Assembly (NCBI GenBank): GCA_025463765.1
Contig: JAODBC010000060.1
Location: forward strand, 1-44,806
Direction: 5' to 3'
DNA length: 44,806 nucleotides
Source of the DNA: Subtercola sp.
GTDB taxonomy: Bacteria > Actinomycetota > Actinomycetes > Actinomycetales > Microbacteriaceae
The translations under genes were made by a program, and so were the position numbers. Below the pieces are notes generated by a model. That model had not been told where the DNA came from. It did not search any database and saw only the letters and a program-made list of their open reading frames with translations. How positions within the stretch are numbered: the stretch's first letter is position 1; each line of letters opens with the position of its first letter. This document shows, piece by piece, positions 25,787 through 33,073 of this stretch.

Positions 25787-25804
25787 CTTGAAAGCGCTCT
25801 CAAG
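25787..25804. promoter_or_regulatory. Near-perfect palindrome between the GlxA regulator and the hydrolase
   Basis: CTTGAAAGCGCTCTCAAG is an 18-bp dyad with one mismatched pair (arms CTTGA and TCAAG around AGCGCT). It lies in the divergent gap, about 36 bp upstream of the regulator start. The GCGC centre resembles LacI-type operators more than AraC sites, so the binding protein may be another one. Confidence 0.5.
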
Positions 25805-25875
25805 CTGACCCTCTGGGGGCTACGCCCCGTTCACCCAACCGGAGTAGAACAGATATCACCGAGTAAGGGAGCAAA

Positions 25876-26697
25876 ATGCCATTCATCACCACGTCTGACG
25901 GAACCCAGATCAACTACACCGATTGGGGCACCGGTCAGCCGGTCATCCTGAGCCACGGCTGGCCGTTGAGTTCTGACGCCTGGGCCGTCGAGCTCAAACT
26001 GCTGGCCGATAATGGCTACCGCGCCATCGCGCACGACCGCCGCGGTCACGGCAAGTCGTCGGGCCCCTGGCAGGGCAACGACATGGACACCTATGCTGCA
26101 GACCTCAACACCCTCGTCGAAGAGCTCGACCTGCACGACCTCGTGGTCGTCGGTCATTCCACGGGCGGTGGCGAAGCTGTGCGTTATGCCGCGCAGTACG
26201 GCGCCGGCCGCGTTGTGAAGGTCTTCACCGCCGGAGCGGTGCCGCCCATCATGGTGAAATCCGACAGCAACCCCGATGGCACGCCCATCGAGGTGTTCGA
26301 CGGCCTGCGCGAAGGCGTCATCGCAGATCGCGCGCAGTTCTACAAAGACCTCGCAACCCCGTTCTACGGGTTCAACCGCGACGGCGCGAAAGTCTCACAG
26401 GGACTGATCGACGACTTTCTGCGCCAGGGCATGAACGTCAACATCAAGGCGGCCTACGACTGCATCAAGGCGTTCAGCGAGAGCGACTTCACCGAAGACC
26501 TCAAGGCGCTCGACGTGCCGATCTTCATCGCCCAGGGTGACGCCGACCAGATCGTTCCCGTTGCCGACGCGGCCGAGAAGAGCATCAAGCTCGTGAAAGA
26601 CGGCACGCTCAAGCTGTATGAGGGTGCGCCGCACGGCATCGCCCTCGACTACCAGAAAGAACTCGACCAAGACCTGCTCGCGTTCATCAAGGGCTGA
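25876..26697 (+). CDS. Alpha/beta hydrolase, non-haem chloroperoxidase-like
   Basis: 273 residues with AGGGAG five bases before the ATG. Triad: Ser95 (VVGHSTGGGE), Asp224 (GDADQIVP) and His253 (GAPHGIAL). The sequence VILSHGWPLSSDAWAVEL and AHDRRGHGKSSGPW are hallmarks of the cofactor-free haloperoxidase/perhydrolase group, in which the oxyanion residue Trp29 follows HG. Perhydrolysis of carboxylic acids or ester hydrolysis is the family activity; the in vivo substrate is unknown. It diverges from the GlxA-type regulator and is a likely target. Two hairpins follow the stop. Confidence 0.87.
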   Translation: MPFITTSDGTQINYTDWGTGQPVILSHGWPLSSDAWAVELKLLADNGYRAIAHDRRGHGKSSGPWQGNDMDTYAADLNTLVEELDLHDLVVVGHSTGGGEAVRYAAQYGAGRVVKVFTAGAVPPIMVKSDSNPDGTPIEVFDGLREGVIADRAQFYKDLATPFYGFNRDGAKVSQGLIDDFLRQGMNVNIKAAYDCIKAFSESDFTEDLKALDVPIFIAQGDADQIVPVADAAEKSIKLVKDGTLKLYEGAPHGIALDYQKELDQDLLAFIKG

Positions 26698-26700
26698 TTG

Positions 26701-26728
26701 CCCCGGTCTGGCTTATACCCTTCCGGGG
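26701..26728 (+). terminator. Weak hairpin after the hydrolase gene
   Basis: CCCCGG (26701-26706) pairs with CCGGGG (26723-26728) around a 16-base loop, four bases past the stop codon. No T-tract. Confidence 0.35.
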
Positions 26729-26751
26729 CTCCGAACACCACCTACGGTGCC

Positions 26752-26769
26752 CCGGATTGGGGAATCCGG
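26752..26769 (+). terminator. Hairpin CCGGATT-GGGG-AATCCGG
   Basis: Perfect 7-bp stem with a 4-base loop between the hydrolase and the next gene. It may end the hydrolase transcript or belong to the promoter of the next gene, whose possible -10 (TCTGAT) follows. Confidence 0.45.
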
Positions 26770-26785
26770 CCCGGTCTGATTCACT

Positions 26786-27199
26786 GTGGAGATGAGAGAG
26801 CTGCACTACGGATCGGGCGTCATCACGGTGAGTTTCGATGTTTGCTCTGCAGTGTTCGATTACACGGTCGCTCTCGCGAATGCGGGCAAGACCGACCGCA
26901 TCACCGTGCCGGTCATGGCTGACGGCGAGCGAGGGTTCTCGAACCTGCTGCTGGGGCCTCAGACACAGCTGTACTGCACCGGCGTCTCCGGCGAGACGCG
27001 CGGCGATGCCGACGATGCTGGCGATGCTGGCGATGCCGACGCGATCGATGGCAACACCGCCACCGGCACCGCCGAGGTCGATCTGGATGACCGTGAACTC
27101 GTCGAGACTCTGAAGAAGAAGACTGCGGCGCTCGTGCCGGGCGCACCTCTGGCCGCGGCCAACCGCTGGCTGAATTCAGACTCGAACGACCTGGACTGA
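26786..27199 (+). CDS. Conserved hypothetical protein, unknown function
   Basis: 137 residues from GTG 26786; ATG 26792 is an alternative and there is no ribosome site. The N-terminal half (ELHYGSGVITVSFDVCSAVFDYTVALANAGKTDRITVP) looks folded and compact, with beta-strand character. Then comes an Asp/Ala/Gly linker (DADDAGDAGDADA, about 73-85) encoded by a short repeat. The C-terminal segment LDDRELVETLKKKTAALVPGAPLAAANRWLN is helical. I recognise no domain with a known role. It stands alone between the hydrolase and a convergent small gene. Confidence 0.6.
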   Translation: MEMRELHYGSGVITVSFDVCSAVFDYTVALANAGKTDRITVPVMADGERGFSNLLLGPQTQLYCTGVSGETRGDADDAGDAGDADAIDGNTATGTAEVDLDDRELVETLKKKTAALVPGAPLAAANRWLNSDSNDLD

Positions 27200-27264
27200 G
27201 ACGGGTGCGAGCGGGCCGAGCCAGCCCTGAGGGGCCGAGACAGCCGCCGGACCGGCTCGATCGC

Positions 27265-27573
27265 TCAGTCCTGCGGTGGCTGTTCCGGCACGAGTTCGAG
27301 CCCACCGGCGTTGTTCGCCCGGCTCATCAGCCGCTCGATCCACTCCCTGTTCAGCGGAACACGCTTCGACCCGAAGTACCCGAACTCGAGGTGCATCTGC
27401 GGATTCATCCAGAGCGTGGTGTGCCCGCTGCCCGGCTCGTTCGAGCGTTCCCAGCTGAACGAGAAGCTCTCACCGCGGCGGAACTTCGCCAGGATGACCG
27501 CCTGCAGGTGCGCCAGATCGCGGTCTTCGATCGCCAGCGACGTGGCCGTCGGCCCGTAGATGAGTGTGCCCAA
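27265..27573 (-). CDS. Small conserved protein of the Microbacteriaceae (DUF7882-like)
   Basis: 102 residues. MGTLIYGPTATSLAIEDRDLAHLQAVILAKFRRGESFSFSW, then TTLWMNPQMHLEFGYFGSKRVPLNREWIERLMSRANNAGGLELVPE, matches a family of roughly 100-residue proteins that I associate with Microbacteriaceae and that databases sometimes label as ATP-dependent DNA ligase related, without any ligase motif being visible. The name rests on memory of the family and should be verified. It converges with the gene at 26786-27199. Function unknown. Confidence 0.65.
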   Translation of the reverse strand: MGTLIYGPTATSLAIEDRDLAHLQAVILAKFRRGESFSFSWERSNEPGSGHTTLWMNPQMHLEFGYFGSKRVPLNREWIERLMSRANNAGGLELVPEQPPQD

Positions 27574-27585
27574 TGCCGTTCCCCG

Positions 27586-27726
27586 ATGTCTGGTGCCGCG
27601 CCGTATCCGTCGTACTTCGACGAGGTGCCGGGGTCGTCGACTCCGATTCGGTGGGCAGCGTTCAGAATATCAGCGCTGCTCTCCGCTTCTTCGGGCTTGA
27701 CTTTGCGGCGCCAGAGCGTTGGTTGA
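27586..27726 (+). CDS. Possible short ORF, 46 residues, unrecognised
   Basis: ATG 27586 opens a frame to TGA 27726 (MSGAAPYPSYFDEVPGSS...). The composition is plausible for a protein and the start is 13 bp from the divergent start of the preceding gene, but there is no ribosome site or recognised family. It may be a fragment or chance. Confidence 0.25.
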   Translation: MSGAAPYPSYFDEVPGSSTPIRWAAFRISALLSASSGLTLRRQSVG

Positions 27727-27794
27727 AGCGGCTTCGCCCGGCCTCACGACAACTCGGGCAGCGTGCCGCTCACACCAAGTGCGGCCCCAGCCCC

Positions 27795-27971
27795 TCACAC
27801 CTGGTGAGGCCCAGAGTGCGTCGACCCCGTGCCCGACCCGCCGTCGGCGGCGTTCATCGCGTCGATCTGCTGCCACGTGTTGTACCCCGCGACCACCGAG
27901 AGAACGATGCCGAACACGCCGAGTATCGCCCGCAACTTCGACCGTGCACGGTTCGTGCTGTTCTGGTTCAT
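27795..27971 (-). CDS. Small single-pass membrane protein, unknown function
   Basis: 58 residues from ATG 27971, chosen because AGGAGGA lies seven bases upstream (a second ATG at 27977 is too close to it). The protein has a polar, basic N-terminus (MNQNSTNRARSKLR), one membrane helix at about 14-30 (AILGVFGIVLSVVAGYNTW) and a Gly/Ser-rich end. The strong ribosome site makes translation likely. No family recognised. A 6-bp-arm hairpin (27793-27809) covers its stop codon. Confidence 0.6.
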   Translation of the reverse strand: MNQNSTNRARSKLRAILGVFGIVLSVVAGYNTWQQIDAMNAADGGSGTGSTHSGPHQV

Positions 27972-28198
27972 CGTCATTCCTCCTCACGGCTCGCTCGTGA
28001 CTACAGAATGCGGCGTCAACCTCGATGTCTTCAATGACCTGGCTGTATGAATACTGTGTCTTCACTGTACGTCAGCTCGGCACACGCCCGTCGGCGAACG
28101 TCGCTTAGATTGTGCGGGCATCCTCGACGACGCGGGCGCTGGCCAAGAGGTAGCCGGCCGTCGCGACGTCAGCTCTTGCCCCGAGTCGTGCTCGGGTC
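27972..28198. other. Intergenic region, nothing recognised
   Basis: About 230 bp between a minus-strand small membrane protein gene and a plus-strand gene. Apart from the ribosome site of the first (near 27978-27985) and the -10 of the second (28199-28204) I see no structure. Confidence 0.5.
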
Positions 28199-28204
28199 TA
28201 GTGT
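28199..28204 (+). promoter_or_regulatory. -10 hexamer TAGTGT, leaderless start of the gene at 28211
   Basis: TAGTGT-N6-ATG; no ribosome site. The phase is the same as at eleven other genes in the window. Confidence 0.55.
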
Positions 28205-28210
28205 GCGGTC

Positions 28211-28480
28211 ATGACCGATCAGGATGCCCAGCCCACCATTCACGACATCGAATTGCCCGAGACGGGCGAGGCGACGTTCTGGCGCGACGGCGTTCAGCAC
28301 ACCCTGCGCGCTGACGGCACCGAAGACGACGAACCGACGTGGACGCTGCACGCCGAAGAATCCCTCATCGCCCACATCAGCCGCCGCGAGGGCAAGTGGA
28401 TCGGCAGCAACGACTCGCCCTCACGTCAGGTCGAGTCGGATTCCGACTGGCGCCAGGTCGTCATCGACGTCACCGATTAG
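28211..28480 (+). CDS. Conserved hypothetical protein, 89 residues
   Basis: The sequence (MTDQDAQPTIHDIELPETGEATFWRDGVQHTLRADGTEDDEPTWTLHAEESLIAHISRREGKWIG ...) is acidic and reads as a small beta-rich cytosolic protein. No known domain is recognised. Its leaderless promoter and intact composition argue that it is real. It precedes a 16-bp tandem array. Confidence 0.6.
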   Translation: MTDQDAQPTIHDIELPETGEATFWRDGVQHTLRADGTEDDEPTWTLHAEESLIAHISRREGKWIGSNDSPSRQVESDSDWRQVVIDVTD

Positions 28481-28597
28481 CCGGCCCGTATACGGCGGTA
28501 ACACAGCCCCGCTGCCCGTGCAATCTGGTTCCCGCGAAGGCGATTCACTCTAGAGTGACAGCGAGCGACCAAGACCCCGTCGCCCGTTCGTGTGCGC

Positions 28598-28724
28598 CGC
28601 GGATCGTCTGCACCGCGGATCGTGTGCACCGCAGATCGTGTAAGCCGCAGATCATGTGCACCGCGGATCGTGTGCACCGCAGATCGTGTAAGCCGCAGAT
28701 CATGTGCACCGTCGTAATGTGCAC
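28598..28724. repeat. Tandem repeat, 16-bp unit x 7 plus a partial copy, upstream of the zinc-ribbon gene
   Basis: Units such as CGCGGATCGTGTGCAC follow each other without spacers from 28598. Units 2-4 and 5-7 are identical 48-bp triplets, so a 48-bp block was duplicated. A shortened copy (28710-28724) closes the array 16 bp before the gene start. Confidence 0.92.
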
Positions 28725-28740
28725 CGTCGAAAGGGGCCTC

Positions 28741-28932
28741 ATGTTGTCGAATGCCACCGCGCCTATCACGGAGTTCGTCGAGTGCTCGGTGTGCGCGCAT
28801 CCGCTGCTGCCCGGCCCACGCGGACTGACCTGCCTCAACACCGACTGCGAGCTGTACTTCGAGGTCATCCTTGAGGAGGCCGAGTTCGACACCCGCCGAC
28901 CGGTGTCAGCACCCTCGAGGCGCGTACCATGA
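28741..28932 (+). CDS. Small zinc-ribbon-like protein
   Basis: 63 residues from ATG 28741 with AAAGGGG five bases upstream. Four cysteines in C-x2-C (CSVC) and C-x4-C (CLNTDC) pairs separated by 12 residues make a likely treble-clef or rubredoxin-like zinc site. The end is Arg-rich. No named family recognised. The gene lies between two seven-copy tandem arrays, and its frame stays open for another 58 codons past the TGA at 28930-28932. Confidence 0.55.
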   Translation: MLSNATAPITEFVECSVCAHPLLPGPRGLTCLNTDCELYFEVILEEAEFDTRRPVSAPSRRVP

Positions 28933-29109
28933 GTGCCACGTCGCGGTTGCCTGCCGGCTCGCGGCGCCGAACCACTGGCAGACACTGAACCACTGGCAAA
29001 CACCGAACCACTGGCAAACACCGAACCGCCGGCAGGCACTGAACTACTGGCAAACACCGAACCACTGGCAAACACCGAACCACTGGGTAACACCGAGGAG
29101 ACATCGTGA
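28933..29109 (+). CDS. Possible repeat ORF (E-P-L-A-N-T hexapeptides) linking two genes
   Basis: In the frame of the zinc-ribbon gene and directly after its TGA, a GTG opens 58 codons whose main part is seven 18-bp units encoding EPLANT-like hexapeptides. It ends in TGA 29107-29109, overlapping the GTG start of the next gene (GTGA). This would allow translational coupling, but the arrangement may be chance, because an 18-bp array always keeps frame and no ribosome site precedes the GTG. Confidence 0.25.
   Translation: MPRRGCLPARGAEPLADTEPLANTEPLANTEPPAGTELLANTEPLANTEPLGNTEETS
28969..29094. repeat. Tandem repeat, 18-bp unit x 7, directly before a ribosome site
   Basis: Units GAACCACTGGCAAACACC with few changes, contiguous from 28969 to 29094. 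The array ends where GAGGAG (29095-29100), the ribosome site of the next gene, begins. Confidence 0.93.
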
Positions 29110-29429
29110 AGATCGAACCACTCGTCAAGCTCGTCAACGAAGGCCTGGCCGCCCAGGGCGGTGGCCCGTTCATCCAGGGTCCGTTCGTCGAAGCTGACAC
29201 CGATCGCGACGCGAACGAAGCTGTCGTGACTGGCAAGCTGGGCGGTCGTGACGTGAGCCTGAAGTTCCACGTGAACAGCGGAAAGACCGAACACGCATAC
29301 TCCGTGAGCTTTCTCGACGACGCCACCGGCACGCACCTCGGCAGCGGTGAGGGCGAGTCGACCTTCGCCGACGCGATCTCTGCATACCACTGGAACACCG
29401 CACTGGCAGACCTGAAGCAGCTCGGCTGA
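29106..29429 (+). CDS. Conserved hypothetical protein, 107 residues
   Basis: GTG start with GAGGAG five bases upstream. The protein (MKIEPLVKLVNEGLAAQGGGPFIQGPFVEAD ... GGRDVSLKFHVNSGKTEHAYSVSFLDDATGTHLGSGEGESTFADAISAYHW) looks like a compact alpha-beta fold with one N-terminal helix, several strands and a C-terminal helix. No family with known function recognised. A tandem array precedes its ribosome site and another begins 5 bp after its stop. Confidence 0.6.
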   Translation: MKIEPLVKLVNEGLAAQGGGPFIQGPFVEADTDRDANEAVVTGKLGGRDVSLKFHVNSGKTEHAYSVSFLDDATGTHLGSGEGESTFADAISAYHWNTALADLKQLG

Positions 29430-29433
29430 CCTC

Positions 29434-29559
29434 GCGGCCGAGCCTGCGCGACTGAGGCTGCGCGACTGAGCGTGCGCGGCCGAGCCTGCGCGACTGAGGC
29501 TGCGCGACTGAGCGTGCGCGGCGGAGCCTGCTAGGCCGCGCCTGCGCGACTGAGCCTGC
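29434..29559. repeat. Tandem repeat, 14-bp unit x 9 (42-bp higher-order period)
   Basis: Units GCGGCCGAGCCTGC, GCGACTGAGGCTGC and GCGACTGAGCGTGC form a 42-bp triplet that is repeated once perfectly and once with changes. It starts 5 bp after the upstream stop and ends about 55 bp before the RNase H gene. Confidence 0.9.
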
Positions 29560-29601
29560 CCACGCATCCTCTTGCCGGCACGGCCGATGTCCGAACCCGG
29601 C

Positions 29602-29607
29602 TACCCT
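29602..29607 (+). promoter_or_regulatory. -10 hexamer TACCCT before the RNase H gene
   Basis: TACCCT-N7-ATG with the ATG at 29615, one base longer than the usual spacing here. No ribosome site is visible. Confidence 0.45.
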
Positions 29608-29614
29608 TGATGCA

Positions 29615-30310
29615 ATGACCATCACCGCATCTGCCGACGGCTCTGCCCTCGGCAACCCCGGCCCTGCCGGCTGGGCCTGGTACATCGACGACAGCACGTG
29701 GGGCGCCGGCGGCTGGCCGCACGGAACCAACAACATGGGCGAGCTCAAGGCCGTTCTCGAGCTGCTGCTGGCCACCGCGCACGTCGACGACGACCTGCAC
29801 ATCTTGTGCGACAGCCAGTACGTCATCAACACCGTCACCAAGTGGATGCCCGGCTGGAAGCGCAAGGGCTGGCGCAAGGGCGACGGAAAACCGGTGATGA
29901 ACCTCGACCTCGTCCAGGCCATCGACGCGGCCATCGTCGGTCGACGTTACCGCTTCGAATGGGTCAAAGGCCACGTCGGTCACGTACTCAACGAGGCAGC
30001 GGATGCCCGTGCGCGCGCCGCAGCGGAGGCCTACGCTCGCGGGCGCGAACCCGACGCCGGGCCCGGGTTTCCGGGTGCCGCCGCCGCGGGCGCCGCTGGT
30101 GCCGCGGGCGCCCCCGCGGGTGCCGCGGGCGTCGCTGCAGGTGCCTCGGGCGCGACGAGTGCCGCTGCGGGTGCCTCAGCCGCGACGGGTTCGGCAGCGG
30201 GTGTCGCGGATGCGGCCTCTCCGGCAGCCGCGACTCCTGCGATGGCTCCGTCGGCTCGATCACGCGCCTCACGGTCGACAGTTCCGTCTGACGACGACAC
30301 GCTCTTCTAA
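29615..30310 (+). CDS. rnhA: Ribonuclease HI with a long Ala-rich C-terminal tail
   Basis: 231 residues. The RNase H catalytic carboxylates are Asp8 (SADGSALGNPGPAGW), Glu43 (NMGELKAV), Asp66 (CDSQYVIN) and Asp130 (NEAADARARAAA), with His120 in the flexible loop (VKGHVGH). The enzyme cuts RNA in RNA-DNA hybrids using two metal ions. The helix with basic residues WKRKGWRKGDG is the substrate-handle region. The domain ends near 140; residues 141-231 are an Ala/Gly/Ser repeat tail not found in ordinary family members of about 155 residues, and end in DDDTLF. The stop lies in the first unit of a tandem array. Confidence 0.88.
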   Translation: MTITASADGSALGNPGPAGWAWYIDDSTWGAGGWPHGTNNMGELKAVLELLLATAHVDDDLHILCDSQYVINTVTKWMPGWKRKGWRKGDGKPVMNLDLVQAIDAAIVGRRYRFEWVKGHVGHVLNEAADARARAAAEAYARGREPDAGPGFPGAAAAGAAGAAGAPAGAAGVAAGASGATSAAAGASAATGSAAGVADAASPAAATPAMAPSARSRASRSTVPSDDDTLF

Positions 30311-30373
30311 TTCCGCCCGGGGCGCCTAATTCCCCCGGGCGCGTACTTCCGCCCGGGCCTACTTCCGCCCGTG
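30307..30373. repeat. Tandem repeat, 15-19-bp unit x 4, spanning the RNase H stop codon
   Basis: Four units of the type CTAATTCCGCCCGGGGCGC. The first contains the TAA stop (30308-30310), the second repeats TAA, and the last two have TAC instead. Each contains CCGGG-type palindromes. Confidence 0.75.
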
Positions 30374-30465
30374 TTGTCGTTATCCACAATCCGCGCACCT
30401 TCGAGTTGTGCACAGATTGCTCGGGTTCGTCTGTCGCTGTCGGTGGCCGGTGATGAGATCGAAGT

Positions 30466-32043
30466 ATGAATCGAACAAATCTCACGGACTGCGATGGTGA
30501 ATTCGACGACGATGACGATGGCCACCAGCACGATCGCCAGCGGCACGATCGCCATCACGACGATCGCCACCAGCAGGCCATCAACGTCCCCAGCGATCGT
30601 CTGACGCTGCGCGCAGCGTATGCGTCGAGCGTTGCGGCCGTGCTGGAGGGCGAGCGCGAGGCGGCGACGGCATCTGCCGAGCAGGCGACACGAATCGATC
30701 GCATGCGGCGCGCGGCACTCGCATTGCACCTCGCCGACCAATCCGCCGGCGGCCCGAAGTGGTCGCCTGACGTCGTCGTGCAGCGCACCGTCGTGACCGA
30801 GCTCGCCGTCGGCGCCCGGCTGAGCGAAGCCGATGCCCGTCGCAAGATCGACACCGCCCACGGCCTCTGCGGCGCCTTCGCTCAGACCCGTCGCGCGCTC
30901 GAGCATGGCCTGATCTCGTACCGGCACGCCGAGAAGATCGTGCGGCACGCCCGGCTGCTCTCCGACAACCGCATCGACGACTACGAAGCGCGCATCCTTC
31001 CCGCCGCCCAGCGCGCCAGCGTGCAACGGCTCGAGCGGGAATGCCGGGCCGCAGTCGAAGAACCTCAGCCGGCCACCGCGATCCAGCGTCACCTCGACGC
31101 CTGCGCCGAACGCCGACTCACGCTCGACCCGGGCGCCGACGGTATGGCATACCTGACGATGTTCCTTCCCGCGGTCGAAGCCGTCGCCATCTTCAACCGA
31201 GCAACCGACCTCGCGCGTTCACTGAAGAACGCTGGCGATCCGCGCACTCTCACCCAGCTTCGGGTCGATGCCGTCTGCGATCTCGACCTGAACGGCGAAC
31301 CATCCATCCCCGGTGCAACCCGCGGAATCCGCGCTCACGTTCGTGTCACGGTTCCCGCCCTGACTCTGGTGGCACCCTCGGCGCCCCAGCGAGCTGCACT
31401 ACAGCCCGAGGCGCTCCAGCCCGCCGAACCGATCGACGTGAAGCCCACCGCCTTAGAAACCAGCGCGTCAGAACCCGGTCTATCAGAACGCGGCGCGTCA
31501 GAAGCCGGCGCGTCCGAAACCGGGGGGCCGGCCAACCTCGAAGGCTACGGACCCATCGACCGTCTGACCGCCCTCGAACTCACCCGCGACGCCCCGGGCT
31601 TCCAGCGCGTTCTCACCGATCCCGTCACCGGAATCGCCTTGAACTACGGCCGACAGCGGTACAAGCCGCCCGCCGATCTCGACGAACTCATCCGCACGGT
31701 TCACAGCGAGTGCACTTTTCCTCTCAGCTGTTCTGCCTCGGCGACCGCTGATCTTGATCACACCAAACCCTTCGGCGACGGGTTCGGCACCGATTTCGGC
31801 AACCTGAGTCCGCTCTGCTCAAGCCACCACAAAGTAAAACACCACACCGAATGGAGCATCGAGCAGCACCCGGGCATCGACGGCACCGCCCCGATGATCA
31901 CCTGGACCTCCCCGGCGGGCTTCACCTACGTCGTCGAACCCACTCCCATCGCGCGACCGGTTCCCACCTTCGTCACCCCGTCCACGGTCACGCGCCCCTC
32001 GATGAAAACGCGAGCCTCGACAGACACACCCCCTCCGTTCTAG
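30466..32043 (+). CDS. HNH endonuclease, DUF222 (13E12) family
   Basis: 525 residues. A DUF222 domain covers about 60-290 (RLTLRAAYASSVAAVLEGEREAA ... SEADARRKIDTAHGLCGAF ... SYRHAEKIVRHARLLSD). The C-terminal HNH motif at about 415-465 reads C-x5-C, ADLDHTKPFGDG, FGNLSPLCSSHHKVKHH, so the metal-binding residues are intact. These multicopy proteins are widespread in actinobacteria and their biological role is unclear; some sit in mobile units. The first 40 residues are an odd acidic and His/Arg-rich repeat (DDDDDGHQHDRQRHDRHHDD), and about 300-360 is a low-complexity linker. A second family member lies at the right end of the window. The TAG stop starts a tandem array. Confidence 0.85.
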   Translation: MNRTNLTDCDGEFDDDDDGHQHDRQRHDRHHDDRHQQAINVPSDRLTLRAAYASSVAAVLEGEREAATASAEQATRIDRMRRAALALHLADQSAGGPKWSPDVVVQRTVVTELAVGARLSEADARRKIDTAHGLCGAFAQTRRALEHGLISYRHAEKIVRHARLLSDNRIDDYEARILPAAQRASVQRLERECRAAVEEPQPATAIQRHLDACAERRLTLDPGADGMAYLTMFLPAVEAVAIFNRATDLARSLKNAGDPRTLTQLRVDAVCDLDLNGEPSIPGATRGIRAHVRVTVPALTLVAPSAPQRAALQPEALQPAEPIDVKPTALETSASEPGLSERGASEAGASETGGPANLEGYGPIDRLTALELTRDAPGFQRVLTDPVTGIALNYGRQRYKPPADLDELIRTVHSECTFPLSCSASATADLDHTKPFGDGFGTDFGNLSPLCSSHHKVKHHTEWSIEQHPGIDGTAPMITWTSPAGFTYVVEPTPIARPVPTFVTPSTVTRPSMKTRASTDTPPPF

Positions 32044-32197
32044 AAAGACGGGTGCCGAGAACAGCGGGTACTGAGAACAACGGATGCCGAGATCAACGGG
32101 TACTGAGAACAACGGTCGCCGAGAAATGCGGGTGTCAGAAAGACGGGCACCGAGAACAACCGGCGCTGAGAAATGCGAGTGTCCAGAAATACGGGTG
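32041..32197. repeat. Tandem repeat, about 16-bp unit x 10, starting at the HNH gene stop codon
   Basis: Units of the type GAGAACAACGGGTACT. The first unit begins with the TAG stop itself (TAGAAAGACGGGTGCC). The array fills most of the gap to the convergent flavoprotein gene. Confidence 0.88.
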
Positions 32198-32216
32198 ACG
32201 CTCGTCGAGCGAGCGG

Positions 32217-33044
32217 CTATGCGTGGGCGCTGCTCTTCCAGTACCCCGAAAAGGTGATCCTCGACTTGGCCAGTCCCGCGCGGTGCAGGGCTCGGCGCCC
32301 TTCGGTCGCAAGCCCGGATTCGCCGACGACGAAGGCGTAGTCGTTCGGCTCGGGGGCCGCTGCGCTCGTGGCCTCGGCGAGCGCATCCAGCGCAGCCCGG
32401 CCCGGGTCACCTGCACGCGAAACCCACTGCACCTCGATACCGGGTGGTGCCACCAGTGGCTCGATGTCAGCCTCGAGTGGTACTTCGATGATGGCCGTGC
32501 CGATCATCCGTTCATCCAGACTGCGCAGTATGCCTCGAACGGCAGGAAGCCCGGTCTCGTCGCAGATGAGGTGCACCGCCCTGGCGTCTGCGGGCGGATC
32601 GAACAGCGGCCCTTGGTCGAGAAGCGCCACCGCAGAACCGATCGAGGTCGACGTCGCCCAGATCGCGACACGGCCGGCGATGTCACCGGCTGCATCCCAG
32701 TGCAAGACGACGTCGATATCCATCTCGGGCAACTCACGCGAGCCGCCTCCCGCTGGACGGAAATTTGCGACCGTGTAGTTGCTGCAGTGCGGTCGCTCGT
32801 GCTCCACGATTTCGAGATAGCGCTTGTACCAAGCGCGCCCCGCGACCGCAGGCAAGACCAGGGGCGAGTCGGCCGGCGGCAGAAAGAGCCGAAACCAGTG
32901 GTCGTTGCCGCTCCACTCAAACCCCGCGAGATCGGCGCCCGCGACCGTCACGCGCTGAAACGAGGGGCTGGTGCGGCGGGTCGCCATGACCTGCGCGGTG
33001 AACAATTTCGGGTCGGCGGGCATCAGCCGGGGGTATCGGGTCAT
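32217..33044 (-). CDS. Siderophore-interacting protein (FAD-binding ferric-siderophore reductase)
   Basis: 275 residues from ATG 33044, which has AAGGTGG about five bases upstream (a GTG at 33053 is the alternative). The FAD domain has RRTSPSFQRVTVAGADL and the motif RPHCSNYTVANFRP (R-x-Y-T-x-R-type flavin site), then DIDVVLHWDAAGDIAGRVAIWA. The C-terminal NAD(P)H domain ends in FSGYWKSS, typical of the SIP family (ViuB/FscN-like). Such enzymes release iron from imported ferric siderophores by reduction in the cytoplasm. A DtxR/IdeR-like box overlaps the likely -10 (TAATAT, 33071-33076), so repression by iron is expected. No siderophore synthesis or import gene is adjacent. Confidence 0.87.
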   Translation of the reverse strand: MTRYPRLMPADPKLFTAQVMATRRTSPSFQRVTVAGADLAGFEWSGNDHWFRLFLPPADSPLVLPAVAGRAWYKRYLEIVEHERPHCSNYTVANFRPAGGGSRELPEMDIDVVLHWDAAGDIAGRVAIWATSTSIGSAVALLDQGPLFDPPADARAVHLICDETGLPAVRGILRSLDERMIGTAIIEVPLEADIEPLVAPPGIEVQWVSRAGDPGRAALDALAEATSAAAPEPNDYAFVVGESGLATEGRRALHRAGLAKSRITFSGYWKSSAHA

Positions 33045-33073
33045 TTCATCCACCTTACGAGATGCGCTCGATA

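Noticed and set aside
28598..29559. CRISPR array
   Set aside because: The repeat units touch each other without unique spacers, units are only 14-18 bp, and there are no cas genes in the window.
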